Below, one piece after another: positions 5,236 through 6,643 of a DNA stretch of 6,643 bases. Numbering within the stretch: position 1 is the stretch's first letter; each line of letters begins with the position of its first letter. The notes beneath the pieces are model-generated. The model was not told the origin of the DNA. It saw only the letters and a program-made list of their open reading frames with translations, and ran no database searches. Source of the DNA: Rubrivivax sp. (GTDB lineage: Bacteria; Pseudomonadota; Gammaproteobacteria; Burkholderiales; Burkholderiaceae_C); assembly GCA_020851615.1 (NCBI GenBank), contig JADZCL010000231.1, positions 1 to 6,643 of the forward strand, read 5' to 3'. The position numbers and the translations under genes were made by a program.

Positions 5236-6306
5236 TCACGGCGCGGCACTGCGCCCGCGCAGCAGCGCTTCGGGCTGGCGGTCCAGCAGGTCGGCGAGGT
5301 CGCGCACTGCGCGTGCAGCGCGTGCCAGTTCGGCCGCTGCGCGCTCAGCCTGCGGCAGGGCACCGTCGTCGTCGGTGGTGGCCTCGCGCAGGGCCTGCGC
5401 CGTGCGGGTGAGTTCCAGGGCTGCCTGGCGGGTGCTGTCCAGCAGCGGCTGGGCGTTGTCGGCAAGGCGGTCCACGCGCGCCATCGTCGCGCTGACGCGG
5501 TCGGCGGCGCGGCTGATCTTGTCGACCGCGCTGCCGGCGTCGGCCAGCGCGCTGGACAGACTGGTGGCGGCCTTGCGCGAATCGTGCAGCGCGCCCTGCA
5601 TGGCGTCGGCCAGCGGGTCGACGCGACGCTCCACGCGCGCAAGCAGGCCGCGCAGCTCGCCGCTGGTGCGCGCAAGGTCGTCCACCGCCTGGTGCAGGCG
5701 CGGGTTGGCCAGCAACTGGCGTGCACCGGCTGCCGCACCGCTGATGTCGGCCAGCAACTGCGCCAGGTCGACCTGCTGCAATTGGCGCTGCAGGGCTTGC
5801 AGGGGCGAGGGCACGGTCGGGATGACCGGCAGCGCCGCAGCGCCCGCGCGCGGGGCAGCCGCCTGCAGCGCAGGGGCAGCGGCAGTGCGCGGGAGCGTGC
5901 GCCCGAAGTCCAGGTCCACGTACTGCAGCCCGGTGAGCAGGCTCTGCGTGCCAAGCCGTGCGCTCAACCCCTGCTGCACGAGCTGGGCCACCGTCAGCGG
6001 GGTGCTGGTGCCGGTGGCCTGACCGATGCGCCCGCGGTCGATCTCGATCTCGACCGGAACCGCGTATTGCCCCGGCCGCCCCTCGTAGACGACGCCGATG
6101 CCGACCACGCTGCCCAGCCGCACGCCGCGCAGCACAACCGGTGCGCCGACCTGCAGCCCGTAGACCGAGCCCTCGAAGTAGGCGAGCGCGCGTTCGCGGC
6201 TGGCAAACAGACTGCTGCCGCCGATCATCACGATGACGGCCACCAGCAACCCCAGTGCGCCGAGCATGAACAGGCCGATGCGGGTCGCGCTGGCGCGGCG
6301 CTTCAT
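5236..6306 (-). CDS. MCE/MlaD family lipid-transport protein
   Basis: A membrane-anchored periplasmic substrate-binding component of an Mla-type ABC lipid transporter; family members form hexameric rings on the permease. The product has 356 residues. After a basic start (MKRRASATR), residues 10-30 form one transmembrane helix. The MCE domain covers about 40-135: YFEGSVYGLQVGAPVVLRGVRLGSVVGI at the start and SLLTGLQYVDLDF at the end. Residues about 150-356 are Ala/Leu/Arg-rich with heptad-like spacing, probably long helices. This is longer than E. coli MlaD (about 180 residues) and nearer to MCE proteins with helical extensions. Its ATG overlaps the ATPase stop as ATGA (6303-6306), so translation is probably coupled. 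No strong ribosome binding site is visible, which agrees with coupling. Naming it mlaD would overstate orthology: the PqiC-type lipoprotein next door sets this system apart from the E. coli mla operon. Confidence 0.93.
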   Translation of the reverse strand: MKRRASATRIGLFMLGALGLLVAVIVMIGGSSLFASRERALAYFEGSVYGLQVGAPVVLRGVRLGSVVGIGVVYEGRPGQYAVPVEIEIDRGRIGQATGTSTPLTVAQLVQQGLSARLGTQSLLTGLQYVDLDFGRTLPRTAAAPALQAAAPRAGAAALPVIPTVPSPLQALQRQLQQVDLAQLLADISGAAAGARQLLANPRLHQAVDDLARTSGELRGLLARVERRVDPLADAMQGALHDSRKAATSLSSALADAGSAVDKISRAADRVSATMARVDRLADNAQPLLDSTRQAALELTRTAQALREATTDDDGALPQAERAAAELARAARAVRDLADLLDRQPEALLRGRSAAP

Positions 6307-6643
6307 GGCTGGCTGCGCCGATGCAGGAAGGCGCGCACGCGCTCTGGGCCATGTTCGGCCAGGACGCGCGGGGCGTCGAGTGCGGTCATCGTCTTGTCCA
6401 CGTGGTCGAGGTAGAGCAGGCGGTCGGCGACGGCGAATACGCTGTCGATCGAGTGCGTGACCAGCACGACCGTCGTCCCCAGGTTGCGGCGCAGGTTGAG
6501 TATGAGGCCGTCCAGTCGCGCCGCGCTGAACGGGTCCAGGCCCGATGAGGGTTCGTCGAGATAGAGCAACTGCGGGTCCAGCACCAGCGCGCGGGCGATG
6601 GCCGCCCGCTTGCGCATGCCGCCGCTCAACTCGGCCGGCTCGA
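6303..6643 (-). CDS. MlaF-like ABC transporter ATP-binding protein (partial; 5' part outside the window)
   Basis: The C-terminal 112 residues of an ABC ATPase that energises the MCE lipid transporter on the cytoplasmic side of the inner membrane. Visible in order are the ABC signature LSGGMRKR, Walker B LLYLDEPSSGLDP with the catalytic Glu, the D-loop SGLD and the H-switch VTHS. The Walker A and Q-loop lie beyond base 6643. The signature form LSGGMRKRAAIARAL with DEPSSGLDP is typical of MlaF-type ATPases. The frame continues unbroken to the window edge, reading EPAE before the signature, so the TTG and ATG codons near 6617-6629 are internal and not starts. The stop overlaps the MCE start by four bases. 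A permease gene (MlaE-like) is expected further upstream on this strand; this is family knowledge, not seen here. Confidence 0.95.
   Translation of the reverse strand, partial: EPAELSGGMRKRAAIARALVLDPQLLYLDEPSSGLDPFSAARLDGLILNLRRNLGTTVVLVTHSIDSVFAVADRLLYLDHVDKTMTALDAPRVLAEHGPERVRAFLHRRSQP

Noticed and set aside
5196..5954. Upstream extension of the lipoprotein frame into the MCE gene, giving a 463-residue open frame
   Set aside because: It lies wholly over the MCE gene in a different frame and has no family features. The signal peptide begins shortly after the ATG at 5195.
5215..6414. Plus-strand open frame of 399 codons opposite the MCE gene
   Set aside because: It is an antisense shadow of a strongly coding gene, rich in Gly, Arg and Gln, with no recognisable domain and no ribosome binding site.

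Overview
The window is very GC-rich and its genes look like those of a betaproteobacterium, most likely Burkholderiales. That placement is inferred from codon and GC character and from the gene types: a Pro/Ala-rich kinase-type tail protein, Cys-type SelD, a DUF2853 protein and an MCE transporter with a PqiC-type lipoprotein. No rRNA or other decisive phylogenetic marker is present.

Layout, left to right. (1) At 1-1044 (+) is a long Pro/Ala/Thr-rich membrane-anchored protein ending in a four-cysteine tail, probably the C-terminal part of a Ser/Thr kinase or similar sensor whose beginning lies outside the window. (2) Convergent to it, 1087-2160 (-) is selD, selenophosphate synthetase, with its active-site Cys and Lys intact. 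(3) 2161-3197 is a decayed stretch. It holds the last third of a GGDEF (diguanylate cyclase) domain, the C-terminal third of an IS3-family transposase read through in frame into that remnant, and two near-identical 39-bp direct repeats that exactly bracket the transposase piece. No intact gene is visible from 2977 to 3197. (4) 3198-3509 (+) is a small intact DUF2853-family protein. (5) 3556-6643 (-) is a four-gene run, read from the right edge inwards: MlaF-like ABC ATPase (partial), MlaD-like MCE protein, PqiC-like lipoprotein, then a branch-1 nitrilase with a complete Glu-Lys-Glu-Cys catalytic set.

The three transporter genes should act together in lipid movement between inner and outer membrane: the ATPase drives an inner-membrane permease (presumably encoded just beyond the right edge), the MCE protein forms the periplasmic ring, and the lipoprotein is the outer-membrane partner. 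The nitrilase follows the lipoprotein gene by 44 bp on the same strand with its own good ribosome binding site, so it may be co-transcribed, but its chemistry has no obvious link to lipid transport.

Most of the window is ordinary chromosomal content. The only structurally odd part is the IS3/GGDEF scar with its paired repeats. I see no convincing sign of a new multi-gene system.
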